From Actinomadura alba (lineage in GTDB: Bacteria; Actinomycetota; Actinomycetes; Streptosporangiales; Streptosporangiaceae), in contig NZ_JABVEC010000018.1 in assembly GCF_014323705.1 (NCBI RefSeq), positions 62,001-126,000 of the forward strand: DNA of 64,000 bases, written 5' to 3'. Position 1 is the stretch's first letter; every line of letters begins with the position of its first letter. The notes under the pieces are model-generated. The model did not search any database, was not told the DNA's origin, and was given only the letters and a program-made list of their open reading frames with translations. Both the position numbers and the translations under genes were made by a program. Positions 1 through 8,020 of this stretch are shown here, piece by piece.

Positions 1-436
1 GCTGGTCCCGTCCCGACCGCCGTAGCCGTTCTTCCAGGTCACTCCGGAAGAACGCGCTGTAGCGCCACTTGGTCAGCACCGTGTCGCCCGACTCGGGGGC
101 GACATCGTCGGCGATGCCGCGGTCGGCCTCGTCGACACCCATGCCGGGACCCCAGAAGTCGTGCAGCAGCCCGCGGTCCTGGCGGCTCATGCCACCCGGC
201 TGTGCCGTGTACATCACCGGCACTCCGGCCGTACGCGCCGCCGCGAGCAGCTTCGCGATGTTGGCGACCAGCTCGGTGAGCGGAGCCTGCCCGGCCGGAA
301 ACGGGCGCAGGAAATACCGCTGCATGTCATGCACCAGCACGACGGCCCGGTCCGGACGCGGGCGCCACGGCACCGCCGCGCTAGGCAGATCGCCATCGCC
401 GGGCATGCGGTACGGCGCGATCGGGGTCATGGCCAT
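1..436 (-). CDS. phzD: PhzD-like isochorismatase-family hydrolase (3' end beyond window)
   Basis: Only the N-terminal 145 or so residues lie inside the window; the gene runs off the left edge. The visible part has the isochorismatase fold signature: the strand VVLVHDMQRYF (catalytic Asp), a GPGMG-containing loop and the K-W-R-Y-SAF segment typical of PhzD/EntB/DhbB. The family hydrolyses the enolpyruvyl ether of ADIC or isochorismate. With a PhzE homologue and an EntA-like dehydrogenase nearby, the expected reaction is ADIC to trans-2,3-dihydro-3-hydroxyanthranilate. The start at 436 has GGAGG 7 nt upstream; a second ATG follows two codons later. It is the most downstream visible gene of the minus-strand operon starting near 7.8 kb. 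Confidence 0.87.
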   Translation of the reverse strand, partial: MAMTPIAPYRMPGDGDLPSAAVPWRPRPDRAVVLVHDMQRYFLRPFPAGQAPLTELVANIAKLLAAARTAGVPVMYTAQPGGMSRQDRGLLHDFWGPGMGVDEADRGIADDVAPESGDTVLTKWRYSAFFRSDLEERLRRSGRDQ

Positions 437-476
437 TGTTCGCCTCCTGTTTCCGTCCGATTTCCCGCCGATGACG

Positions 477-1265
477 TCATACGTGCAGGGCGGCGCCGCC
501 ATCCACGTACAGGTCGTGCATCGTGACGTGACCGGCCTGGTCGGATACCAGGTACGCGACCGCCTCGGCCACGTCACGCGGCTGGGCCAGCTTCCGCAGC
601 GGAATGCCGACGCGGTACGCGGCCGGCGAGCCCTCGATCGCCTGGCTTGGATCGGCATCCTCGCCGAGCATCGAGCGCAGCATGGGCGTGTCGGTCGAGC
701 CGGGCGAGACGACGTTGCACCGGATGCCGTAGCCGGAAAGCTCCAGCCCCAGACACCGGGTGAACTGGGCGGACGCGGCCTTTGAGGCGGCGTATGCGGC
801 CATCTCCATGCGCGGCACGCCGGCGGCGTTGGACGCCACGGTCACGATCGCGCCGCGGCAGCGGGGGATCATCCGCCGGGCCACCGCACGGGACACGTTG
901 AACACGCCACCCGCGTTGACCGAGAAGGTCTCATTCCACTGCCGGTCCGGCAGTTCGACCACCTTGCCGGTGTGCAGGACGCCGGCCGCGTTGACGAGGA
1001 TGCCGATGGGCCCCTGCTCGTCCTCGATGCGCCGCACGAGCGCGTCCACCGCCTCGCTGTCACATACATCGACGGGGTAGCCGCGGACCGACTCGCCCTC
1101 GGCCTCGAGTTTGGCCACGACGGTGGCGAGCCCCTCGGCGTTGCGATCCACGGCCGCGACGTGCGCTCCCGCGCCCGCCAAGGTGCCCGCCACGGCAGCG
1201 CCGATGCCCTGCGCCGCACCGGTGACCAGTGCGACCGTCGACTCGATTCCGGTCAGTTCCATCAT
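477..1265 (-). CDS. EntA/DhbA-like short-chain dehydrogenase
   Basis: A 262-residue classical SDR with the nucleotide motif TGAAQGIG near residue 15, a VNAAG motif near 91 and the catalytic Ser145/Tyr158/Lys162. It most resembles 2,3-dihydro-2,3-dihydroxybenzoate dehydrogenases. Next to the PhzD-like hydrolase it is inferred to oxidise 2,3-dihydro-3-hydroxyanthranilate to 3-hydroxyanthranilate, as in benzoxazole clusters. The start ATG at 1265 overlaps the stop of the upstream hydroxylase (ATGA), showing translational coupling. A generic SDR role cannot be excluded, but context strongly favours the aromatising dehydrogenase. Confidence 0.85.
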   Translation of the reverse strand: MMELTGIESTVALVTGAAQGIGAAVAGTLAGAGAHVAAVDRNAEGLATVVAKLEAEGESVRGYPVDVCDSEAVDALVRRIEDEQGPIGILVNAAGVLHTGKVVELPDRQWNETFSVNAGGVFNVSRAVARRMIPRCRGAIVTVASNAAGVPRMEMAAYAASKAASAQFTRCLGLELSGYGIRCNVVSPGSTDTPMLRSMLGEDADPSQAIEGSPAAYRVGIPLRKLAQPRDVAEAVAYLVSDQAGHVTMHDLYVDGGAALHV

Positions 1266-2452
1266 GAGCTCCTGCTGGTCGTGGCGGCTTGCTCGGCGTC
1301 GTACCCGAACAACCACTGGTGCCGGTCCAGGCCCGATGAGGTCTGGGCGGCGGTGTCGCGGCGGCGCTGCGCGTCCCCGTCGGCCAGGTGGAAGGTCTTC
1401 GCGTTGTCCCGAGACCGGCGTTGGATCTGGCTGGTGCGGGGAAGGCGTATCCGCTCGTAGCGACGCAGGGCCGCACCGAGGCCGTCGGGGCCCGCCTCCG
1501 CGAGGCAGACCGCGAGCACGACGGCGTCCTCGATCGCCTGGTTCGCGCCCTGCGCCTGGAACGGCAGCATCGGATGTGCGGCATCGCCGATGACGGTCAC
1601 CCGTCCCGAGCTGAGCCGGTCGACGCTCTCGCGATCGTGCAGCGCCCACCTGCTGACCGTCTCCGCCGCGCCGATCAGCCGTGCGACGTCCGCGTGCCAG
1701 CCCGCGTACGCGGCCGCGAGCTCAGCGACGTCACCCCGCGCCGACCAGGACTCCTCCCGCCAGTCCGAGGCGGCGACGGTCGCGCCGAAGCTCACCTGCC
1801 GGCCGGACGACACCGGGTAGCACACACAGTGCTGGTCCGGTCCGAACCACAACTGCACACGGGGCTCGGTGAGCAGATAGGGCACCCGTTCGGCCGGCAC
1901 CAGGCCCCGGTAGATCGTCTGCCCGGAGTACCGTGGCTGATCGGCCACGAGCTGCTCGCGCACGATGGAGTGAATGCCATCGGCGCCCACGACCAGATCC
2001 GCCGTCACCGTCGTACCGTCGGACAGATGCAGCCGCGCCGCGTCGGCGTCCTGCGTTATGGCGACGCAACGGGCACCGAGGTGCACCCGGTCGGGTGGAA
2101 TGAGCGAGAGCAGGCTGCTGTGCAGGTCAGCGCGGTGCAGGGTGTAATAGGGCGCCCCGAAGCGGCGGCGGCACGGGCCGCCCAGCGGAGTGCGTTGCAG
2201 CAATGTGCCGTCGTCCCAGCGGCGCATTTCGATCGCCTGCGGTGCGACCGCGACGGCGCGCAGGCGCTCTCGCAGGCCCAGTCGGCGCAGCAACCGGGTG
2301 GCGTTGGGCGCCACCTGTACCCCCGCCCCCACCTCGGCCAGGCGCCCCGCCTGCTCGTAGATGTGGCAGTCGATCCCGGTCCGGCGAAGGGCGGCGGCGA
2401 AGGCGAGGCCGGCGATTCCGGCCCCGGCCACGGCCACCCTTATCTGCGGCAT
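1262..2452 (-). CDS. FAD-dependent aromatic hydroxylase (salicylate/3-hydroxybenzoate hydroxylase type)
   Basis: About 396 residues, a group A flavoprotein monooxygenase: N-terminal GAGIAG dinucleotide-binding motif, the DG motif (VVGADGIHS, about residue 165) and the GD motif (VIGDAAHPMLPFQAQG) that contacts FAD ribose. Relatives hydroxylate salicylate or 3-hydroxybenzoate using NAD(P)H and O2. In this operon the likely substrate is an amino-hydroxybenzoate, comparable in role to the hydroxylase step that makes 3-amino-2,4-dihydroxybenzoate in platensimycin-type pathways; this is inference. Start chosen at 2452 because GGGGAC lies just upstream and the preceding gene stops at 2463. Confidence 0.85.
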   Translation of the reverse strand: MPQIRVAVAGAGIAGLAFAAALRRTGIDCHIYEQAGRLAEVGAGVQVAPNATRLLRRLGLRERLRAVAVAPQAIEMRRWDDGTLLQRTPLGGPCRRRFGAPYYTLHRADLHSSLLSLIPPDRVHLGARCVAITQDADAARLHLSDGTTVTADLVVGADGIHSIVREQLVADQPRYSGQTIYRGLVPAERVPYLLTEPRVQLWFGPDQHCVCYPVSSGRQVSFGATVAASDWREESWSARGDVAELAAAYAGWHADVARLIGAAETVSRWALHDRESVDRLSSGRVTVIGDAAHPMLPFQAQGANQAIEDAVVLAVCLAEAGPDGLGAALRRYERIRLPRTSQIQRRSRDNAKTFHLADGDAQRRRDTAAQTSSGLDRHQWLFGYDAEQAATTSRSS

Positions 2453-2462
2453 GTCGTCCCCA

Positions 2463-3779
2463 TCAGTAGTAGAGGAGCGCTTTGCCCCAGTCCTCACCGG
2501 GCCCGAACAGGCTGCGCGGCTTGACCACGTCGGGCATGGTGGTCAGCGCATCGTGCGGCACCAGAGTCCCCGGAGCCAGCCCGACGACATCGTTGTCGAC
2601 CCCGAACACGGCCCGCACCGAAGCCGCCAGTTCCGCTTGGGCGTCCGCCCGGTGCTCCTCGGGTACCTCGATCTCGATGCGCAATACCGTCGGTTCCGCC
2701 TTCGCCCGCCAGAACACCACCCCGTAGGAGTCCGGGAGGGAGAAGACGAGCTCCTCCAGCCGGTGCTGGGTGATCGTCGCGGCACCGACCTGGTAGCCGA
2801 ACGCCGCCCTGCCGAGCACCTGGACCGTGGGTAGGTCCCATCCGCATTCGCAGTCGCCGTAGGAGACCGACACGTTGTCTTCGAGGTTGTAGCGCAGCAG
2901 CGGCATCGCCTCGCGGTACAGCGGTGTGACCACGAGCTGGCCCTCGCCCTCCGGACGGACGGTGCCGGTCTGCGGGTCGTACACCTCGAACAGCGCCCGG
3001 TCGGCCCACAGGTGCATCCGGCCGTGCCGGCACTCTCCGGCGAGGCTGCCGGTTTCAGTGGAGCCGTACTCCTCGATCACCGGTACTCCCCACAGCCGGC
3101 TGATCCGAGCGCGCCGGGCGGCGGTGAGCGGCTCGCCGCCGACGAACAGCGCACGCAGCGCGGGGAAGTCGGCGCCGGGCCGGTGCCCGGCCGCGGCCGC
3201 CGCAGCGGCCCAGATGAGGCATTCGGTCGGCACCGACCAGGTCAGCGTGACACCCAGGTCGTGCATGACCCGGACCACGCGGGCGTACGGCATGGCCAGC
3301 GATCGATTGTCGCCCGGCACCACGGTGGCCCCGCGCAGCCGGCCGGCGGCGTGCGCGAGATGCCCCGTCAGCAGCAGCGCGTAGGGCGTGCGCACCAGGA
3401 AGATGTCCTCGCTGGACATGCCGATCCACTTGCGGGCGAAGCGCTCGGCCAGGTCGATCCAGTCCTCCGCCGTGTAGTAGGACGGCGTGGCCTGGCCGGC
3501 GGTCCCGCTGGACTCGTGGTAGGTGGCCAGCCGCTCTTTCGGGACCGCCAGCATGCCGAAGGGGTAGTTGTCCCGCAGGTCCTGCTTCGTGGTCAGCGGC
3601 AAGGTGGCGAGGTCGGCGGCGGTCGCGGGCAGGGCCGCCGAGTTCAGCCGCGAGCGGTAGAAGGGGGAGCGGGCCGCCCAGGTGACGGTTTGCGGCAGCT
3701 GCTTCTCCTGGAGGCGCTGCAGGTCCTCCGGCCCGTTCCACTGGCCGAGCTGAGGCAGGCTCGAACTTGGGTCATTCAC
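2463..3779 (-). CDS. PaaK-type adenylate-forming acyl-CoA ligase
   Basis: A 438-residue member of the phenylacetate-CoA ligase branch. Visible: the phosphate-binding loop ESSGTAGQATPS near residue 90, the adenine-binding region EEYGSTETG, and a short C-terminal domain (residues about 340-438). There is a CxC pair in the segment DCECGWD. It should activate an aromatic acid as AMP ester and then thioester. The GTG start at 3779 overlaps the upstream amidohydrolase stop (GTGA). The ligase/amidohydrolase pairing resembles that reported for benzoxazole formation in nataxazole (NatL2/NatAM), so activation of 3-hydroxyanthranilate or 3-amino-4-hydroxybenzoate before condensation is the leading hypothesis. 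Confidence 0.85.
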   Translation of the reverse strand: MNDPSSSLPQLGQWNGPEDLQRLQEKQLPQTVTWAARSPFYRSRLNSAALPATAADLATLPLTTKQDLRDNYPFGMLAVPKERLATYHESSGTAGQATPSYYTAEDWIDLAERFARKWIGMSSEDIFLVRTPYALLLTGHLAHAAGRLRGATVVPGDNRSLAMPYARVVRVMHDLGVTLTWSVPTECLIWAAAAAAAGHRPGADFPALRALFVGGEPLTAARRARISRLWGVPVIEEYGSTETGSLAGECRHGRMHLWADRALFEVYDPQTGTVRPEGEGQLVVTPLYREAMPLLRYNLEDNVSVSYGDCECGWDLPTVQVLGRAAFGYQVGAATITQHRLEELVFSLPDSYGVVFWRAKAEPTVLRIEIEVPEEHRADAQAELAASVRAVFGVDNDVVGLAPGTLVPHDALTTMPDVVKPRSLFGPGEDWGKALLYY

Positions 3780-4546
3780 GGCTTCTCCTCCCCTAGCAGT
3801 CGATGCGCGTTGTCCCAGGCGATCTGCCGCCACTGCTCGGGCGGTATCCGCAGCGCCTGGAACTTGGCCAGCTCCACGGCCGGGTGCTGGAGCGGATACT
3901 CGGAGCCGAACACCACCCGCCCGGCGCCGAGGCGGCTCAGCGCCGCCTCGGCCACGCACGTGTAGCCGCCGGAGGTCTCCAGCAGGATGTTGGGTTCGTC
4001 TCGGATCAACGTGAGAGCGTAAAAGTCGATGTTGCCGATACCGCTGTGCCCTAGCACGAAGCTCACCTGCGGGAACCGGCGGGCCAGGTCGACCAGGTCG
4101 GCCACGCCCGCACCGCGACGGGTCAGGCACACCACGTACACCGGGTGGCCGAACTCGGCGGCCACACCGACGAGCGCCACGACGCGCGGGTCGGTCAGGC
4201 CGACACCATGCACGGCGGGCGATACCTCCAGGCCGCGGAACTCGGCTGCCCTGGCGCGGTACGCATCGGGCGAGCGGTGCGGATTGGCGAAGAAGAACGG
4301 CACCAGGCGCCCGTCGGTGCCCTCGCAGGTTTCCAGCACCGCGTCGTTGTCGGCGTCGGTCTCCACGTGCCCGCCCTCGATGAGCTGGCGGGACAGGCGG
4401 TCCAGGTCGATGGTGCCGCCCGCGCACACCACCGCCCGCTCCAGCCCGCACTCGTCCAGCGTCGACAGGAGCCGCTCACCGGCCCCGGTCCGCGGTGCCA
4501 GGCGTACGTGGAAGTCCAGAACGGGTTGCGCTGCCATCGCCGTCAC
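3776..4546 (-). CDS. Amidohydrolase-2 family protein, possible benzoxazole-forming cyclase
   Basis: About 256 residues with an amidohydrolase TIM-barrel layout, but the metal site looks altered. The usual DxHxH is D11-F-H13-V-R15, the second-strand His seems to be lost (VYVVCLTRRG near 137), His167 is kept in LGHSG, and the usual FGSDYP is FGSEYP (Glu216). This departs from a hydrolytic binuclear or mononuclear site. An amidohydrolase-fold enzyme is known to close the oxazole ring in nataxazole biosynthesis, and the adjacent ligase supports that role here. GTG at 4546 and ATG at 4538 are both possible starts. Coupled to the ligase by a 4-bp overlap and 3 bp downstream of griH. Confidence 0.8.
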   Translation of the reverse strand: MTAMAAQPVLDFHVRLAPRTGAGERLLSTLDECGLERAVVCAGGTIDLDRLSRQLIEGGHVETDADNDAVLETCEGTDGRLVPFFFANPHRSPDAYRARAAEFRGLEVSPAVHGVGLTDPRVVALVGVAAEFGHPVYVVCLTRRGAGVADLVDLARRFPQVSFVLGHSGIGNIDFYALTLIRDEPNILLETSGGYTCVAEAALSRLGAGRVVFGSEYPLQHPAVELAKFQALRIPPEQWRQIAWDNAHRLLGEEKP

Positions 4547-4549
4547 TGC

Positions 4550-5653
4550 TCACTTCTCGATGCAGAACTCATCGATGGGGTAGCCGACGTGCCGCTGCTC
4601 GACCGGCAGGTAGCCGAGCACCTTCGTGCCCGCCGTCAGATCCGTGACGTTCAAGACCTCGCCGCCCGGCCCGAGCACCCGTACGTGCCAGTCGTCCTGA
4701 ACGATGAGGTTGACCTTCACACCCGAGGGCGCGACCGCGTCGATCGCCAGCAACGGCCGCGACTCGATCTTGACCCGGCCCACCGTGACGACCCGTACCC
4801 GCCCCTTCGAGTCGACGGCGAGCACCCTGCCGCCGGAGCCGAGCTCGCTGAGGTAGTTGGTGCGTCCGTTGGCCGACAGCGTGTACGAGTGCAGCGCACC
4901 CGCGTTGACCCGGAACGGCCGCGTCGGCATGTACGGAAGCGGATGGGTCTCGCTGCAGCACAAGATCATACCGGTGGAGTGCGAGCCGACGAGAATGCCC
5001 TCGTCGAGCCGGAAGTTCGTGCAGGTGTCCACGCACGCCCGTTCACCCATCCCCACCCGCCGGATCCCGGTGACCTCCAGCTCCACCAGCGACAGGTCGG
5101 CCGCCTTGCTCACCGCGGCCGCCTTCAAGTCGGTGGCCTCCCCCACGGCGCGAGGCGCCAGCATCACCCCGTCGGAGCCGTGCTCGAGCACACCGAACAC
5201 GATCTCCGCTTCCTCGACATCGGCCACCTGGGTGATAATGCTGCCCTCTGCCCCGGCCGCGGCGGCCAGCACGATCTCCAGCGGGATCTTGGTGGGGTCA
5301 CGAAAGTACAACAGGCTCCACCGGTCCAGGCGCGCCGCGCGGCAGGCGTCCTCGAGGCTGTCGGCGTCGGTGATCTCCACGTACCGGCCGAACTCCACGT
5401 CGGAGTACCGATGTGCCAGCTCAGCGGGCTCCCCATGAACGGCCGGGTCGACGATCACCAGGTCCGCAGGGGCCAGCTTCTCCGGCAACGGCTGGTTCCG
5501 CGGGAACAGAACCCTCTTCACCGTCGGAGGAAGCGGCTCCAGGTCCGCCGGATCAGCCGCCACGATAGCGTCCACCCTCTGGTGGACCGCTTCCTCAACA
5601 ATGGCTTCCTTGGCACCGTCTGCGTTACGGATGTCCAGCCAGCACAGTTTCAC
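4550..5653 (-). CDS. griH: 3-dehydroquinate synthase II family; 3-amino-4-hydroxybenzoate synthase (GriH-like)
   Basis: A 367-residue protein with the AroB-prime (DHQ synthase II) signature: Lys/Glu-rich start, the segment VGMGERACVDTC, GSHSTGMILCCSETHPLPYMPTRPF-type core (residues about 220-245) and RVNAGALHSY. GriH of grixazone biosynthesis converts the C7 product of GriI to 3-amino-4-hydroxybenzoate in an Mn-dependent series of oxidation/elimination/cyclisation steps. The adjacent GriI homologue and aspartokinase make this assignment strong, against a primary archaeal-type shikimate role. GTG start at 5653 with AGAGGGG upstream. Confidence 0.92.
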   Translation of the reverse strand: MKLCWLDIRNADGAKEAIVEEAVHQRVDAIVAADPADLEPLPPTVKRVLFPRNQPLPEKLAPADLVIVDPAVHGEPAELAHRYSDVEFGRYVEITDADSLEDACRAARLDRWSLLYFRDPTKIPLEIVLAAAAGAEGSIITQVADVEEAEIVFGVLEHGSDGVMLAPRAVGEATDLKAAAVSKAADLSLVELEVTGIRRVGMGERACVDTCTNFRLDEGILVGSHSTGMILCCSETHPLPYMPTRPFRVNAGALHSYTLSANGRTNYLSELGSGGRVLAVDSKGRVRVVTVGRVKIESRPLLAIDAVAPSGVKVNLIVQDDWHVRVLGPGGEVLNVTDLTAGTKVLGYLPVEQRHVGYPIDEFCIEK

Positions 5654-5674
5654 AGGTATCCCCTCTGCGGAAGG

Positions 5675-6508
5675 TCAGGGCGTCAAGGACGTAAGGGCAA
5701 GCCGGTTGTTCACGCCGTCCCGCTCCGGGACGTGCCGCGATTCATGCACCAGCCGCGCGATCGTGGCCGCCATCCAGCCGGGCTGGTCGGCCTGGAAGAC
5801 GTTGCGTCCCATGGCCACCCCGGCCGCACCGCCGCGCAGCGCATCGGACACATAGGTGAGCACAGCGTCGGTCTCGGTCATGCGCGGGCCGCCGGCCACG
5901 ATGACCGGGATCGGGCAGGCCCGTACCACGTCGGCCATCTGCTCGGGTGTGCCCGCATAGTCGGTCTTGACGATGTCCGCGCCGAGGTCGGCGGCCAGCG
6001 ACGCGGCGTGCGCCACCAGATCCGGCGCCCGCGAGTCACTGATCTTCGGTCCCCGGGCGTACATCATGGCGAGCAGCGGGACGTTCCAGCGGTCGCACTC
6101 CCCCGCCACGGCCGCCAGGTCGGCGATCTGCCGGGCCTCCTGGTCCGAACCGAGATTGATATGCACGCTGACCGCGTCGGCGCCCAGCCGCAGCGCCTCC
6201 TCCACGTGGGCGACCAGATACTTCGCGTCCGGATCCGGAGCGTGCCTCGTGCTCGCGCTCAAATGCACGATCAGCGACATGTCGCCGAACCAGCCATGAT
6301 CGACATGACGGAGACGGCCCTTATGCAGAACCACGGCGTCGACACCGGTGCCGGCGAGCTCACCGAGCAAGGCGTTCAGATCGCCACCGCGCAGCGGCCC
6401 GTCTGCGACAGAGTGATCGAGCGGCACGACGAGCAGGCGCCCGTCGCCATGGCGAAACAGGCGTCGCAGGCGGAGACCTCGAGCGAACGAGGCGTTGTGT
6501 ACAGCCAC
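5675..6508 (-). CDS. griI: Class I aldolase-like C7 amino-sugar phosphate synthase (GriI-like)
   Basis: A 277-residue DeoC/FbaB-type (ADH synthase) aldolase. Asp31-His32 in the VPLDHS motif and the Schiff-base lysine Lys181 in IVKTDYAG are present, as is the phosphate-binding GGPR motif near 210. GriI condenses L-aspartate 4-semialdehyde with dihydroxyacetone phosphate to 2-amino-4,5-dihydroxy-6-oxo-7-phosphooxyheptanoate. It precedes griH by 21 bp in the same operon. GTG start with an AGAGAGG/AGGA ribosome site. The aspartokinase upstream would feed its substrate. Confidence 0.92.
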   Translation of the reverse strand: MAVHNASFARGLRLRRLFRHGDGRLLVVPLDHSVADGPLRGGDLNALLGELAGTGVDAVVLHKGRLRHVDHGWFGDMSLIVHLSASTRHAPDPDAKYLVAHVEEALRLGADAVSVHINLGSDQEARQIADLAAVAGECDRWNVPLLAMMYARGPKISDSRAPDLVAHAASLAADLGADIVKTDYAGTPEQMADVVRACPIPVIVAGGPRMTETDAVLTYVSDALRGGAAGVAMGRNVFQADQPGWMAATIARLVHESRHVPERDGVNNRLALTSLTP

Positions 6509-6523
6509 TGTGTCCTGCCTCTC

Positions 6524-7807
6524 TCAAGCGGTGGCGGAACGGCCGGGGGTCGCGGACGTGCCGTCTGTCGGCTCATCCCGGTCAAGGTGGAACTCGCGGT
6601 GCAGGGTCTCGACTGCATCGACGGTGCGCTCCAGCGGCACGATCACCGACAACCGCATCTGGGAGGTGGAGATCCAGCTCGTCGGAATTCCGGCCGCGGC
6701 CAATGCCGCCATGAGCCTGGCCGTGTACTCCGGACGGCTGAGCAGGCCCATCCCGACCACTGACACCTTGCCGACGTTCTCGTCGAAATGCACACCCCCG
6801 CCGAAGGCGGCCGTCACCTCGTGCAATGCGGCCCGCACGGGGTCGGCTTGGCTGCGGCGGATCGTGAATCCCATGCGGAACTCGTCTTCATAGGGCCCGG
6901 ACCTGGCCACCAGGTCCACCACCGTCCCGTGGGCCGCCAGCGCCTCGAAAACGTCGGGAGCCAGGTCCCGGCGGATGTCCCGGCAGTGCACCAGCACGCG
7001 CGCGACGTCGGTGTCGTGGGTCACCGCCATGACGGCCCGCCGGGTCTCCAGCGGCCGACCGTCCTGCCGCTCGACGATCGTCGTTCCGGGCGCCTGCGAC
7101 AACGCGTTCCGGACACGCACCTCGACCCCTTCCATGGCGGCCAGTTCGATGCAACGGGTATGCAGAATCCGTGCGCCCGCGAACGCCATCTCCGCCATTA
7201 CGCCAGGTTGGACCCACGGCAGGCACCGAGCCGCGGGAAGGATGCGGGGATCGGCGCTGAAGACGCCGTCGACGTCGGTGTAAATCTCGCAAGCCGACGC
7301 GCGCAGTTGCGCCGCCAGCGCCACCGCGGTCGTGTCAGAGCCGCCGCGCCCGAGCGTGGCGATGTCACCGGCGTGGTCGACCCCCTGGAATCCGGTGACC
7401 ACGGCGACCTTGCCACCATCCAGAGCCGCCCGCACACGCGCCGCCCCGATCCTTGCGATGAGCGCATCGCCGTGCCGATCGGTCGTCCGGATCCCGGCCT
7501 GGTGACCGGTCAGCGAGATCGCCGGTATCCCCAGTCCATTCAAGGCGATGGCCATCAGAGCCGCCGACTCGCCTTCGCCGACTGCCAGCAGTTGATCCAG
7601 TTCCCGGGACGGACCCGCCGGGCCGACGTCGGCGGCCAGCCGCAGCAGATCATCGGTCCTGCTTCCGCGCGCGGAGACGACGACGACCAGCGACGGCCCA
7701 TTCCGCCGGGCCTCCGCGATGCGGAAGGCAGCGTGACGAACGCGGTCGAGCGTCTGCAAAGAAGTACCGCCATATTTTTGGACCAGCACATCCACAGTCG
7801 TTTTCAC
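6524..7807 (-). CDS. lysC: Aspartate kinase, cluster-dedicated
   Basis: A 427-residue class II aspartokinase: N-terminal KYGGTSL motif, kinase domain to about residue 250, then two ACT domains. In the second ACT domain the usual ISTSEI(R/K)ISV is ISTSQMRLSV, a change next to the effector-binding surface. It phosphorylates L-aspartate, committing carbon to aspartate semialdehyde, the GriI substrate. It is the first gene of the minus-strand operon running down to position 1. GTG start at 7807 with GAGGG upstream. A duplicated, possibly less feedback-inhibited kinase dedicated to the cluster is inferred; no aspartate semialdehyde dehydrogenase is visible here, so that step must come from primary metabolism. 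Confidence 0.93.
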   Translation of the reverse strand: MKTTVDVLVQKYGGTSLQTLDRVRHAAFRIAEARRNGPSLVVVVSARGSRTDDLLRLAADVGPAGPSRELDQLLAVGEGESAALMAIALNGLGIPAISLTGHQAGIRTTDRHGDALIARIGAARVRAALDGGKVAVVTGFQGVDHAGDIATLGRGGSDTTAVALAAQLRASACEIYTDVDGVFSADPRILPAARCLPWVQPGVMAEMAFAGARILHTRCIELAAMEGVEVRVRNALSQAPGTTIVERQDGRPLETRRAVMAVTHDTDVARVLVHCRDIRRDLAPDVFEALAAHGTVVDLVARSGPYEDEFRMGFTIRRSQADPVRAALHEVTAAFGGGVHFDENVGKVSVVGMGLLSRPEYTARLMAALAAAGIPTSWISTSQMRLSVIVPLERTVDAVETLHREFHLDRDEPTDGTSATPGRSATA

Positions 7808-8020
7808 CGCCCTCGTCGAACTGGTATGGCACGACAGTAATCGCGATGCACCTCCCCGCCCACTACCTGCGCGAGTAGTACCACTTTATTCAGGTGTTCA
7901 CGCCATGCCGCCGGGGCCGTTACCGGGAACACGCGATGGCGGCTTCACGTCATTGTGCGACGCCTTTTCGCCGCCGCAGAATCGAGGGGGGCGATCTGAT
8001 CTCACGCAAAGGGGAGCGAT
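7808..8020. promoter_or_regulatory. Divergent promoter region between aspartokinase operon and phzE
   Basis: This 213-bp non-coding gap separates the minus-strand operon (aspartokinase to phzD) from plus-strand phzE, so both halves of the aminobenzoate supply probably fire from here. The stretch 7855-7900 is locally AT-richer (AGTAGTACCACTTTATTC), a plausible promoter or activator site. The phzE ribosome site AAAGGGGAG lies at 8008-8016. No convincing -35/-10 pair was assigned. Confidence 0.45.

Noticed and set aside
4145..6763. Long plus-strand open frame of about 870 codons opposite griH/griI
   Set aside because: Runs across several well-supported minus-strand genes and their junctions; His/Arg/Gly-rich translation with no domain.
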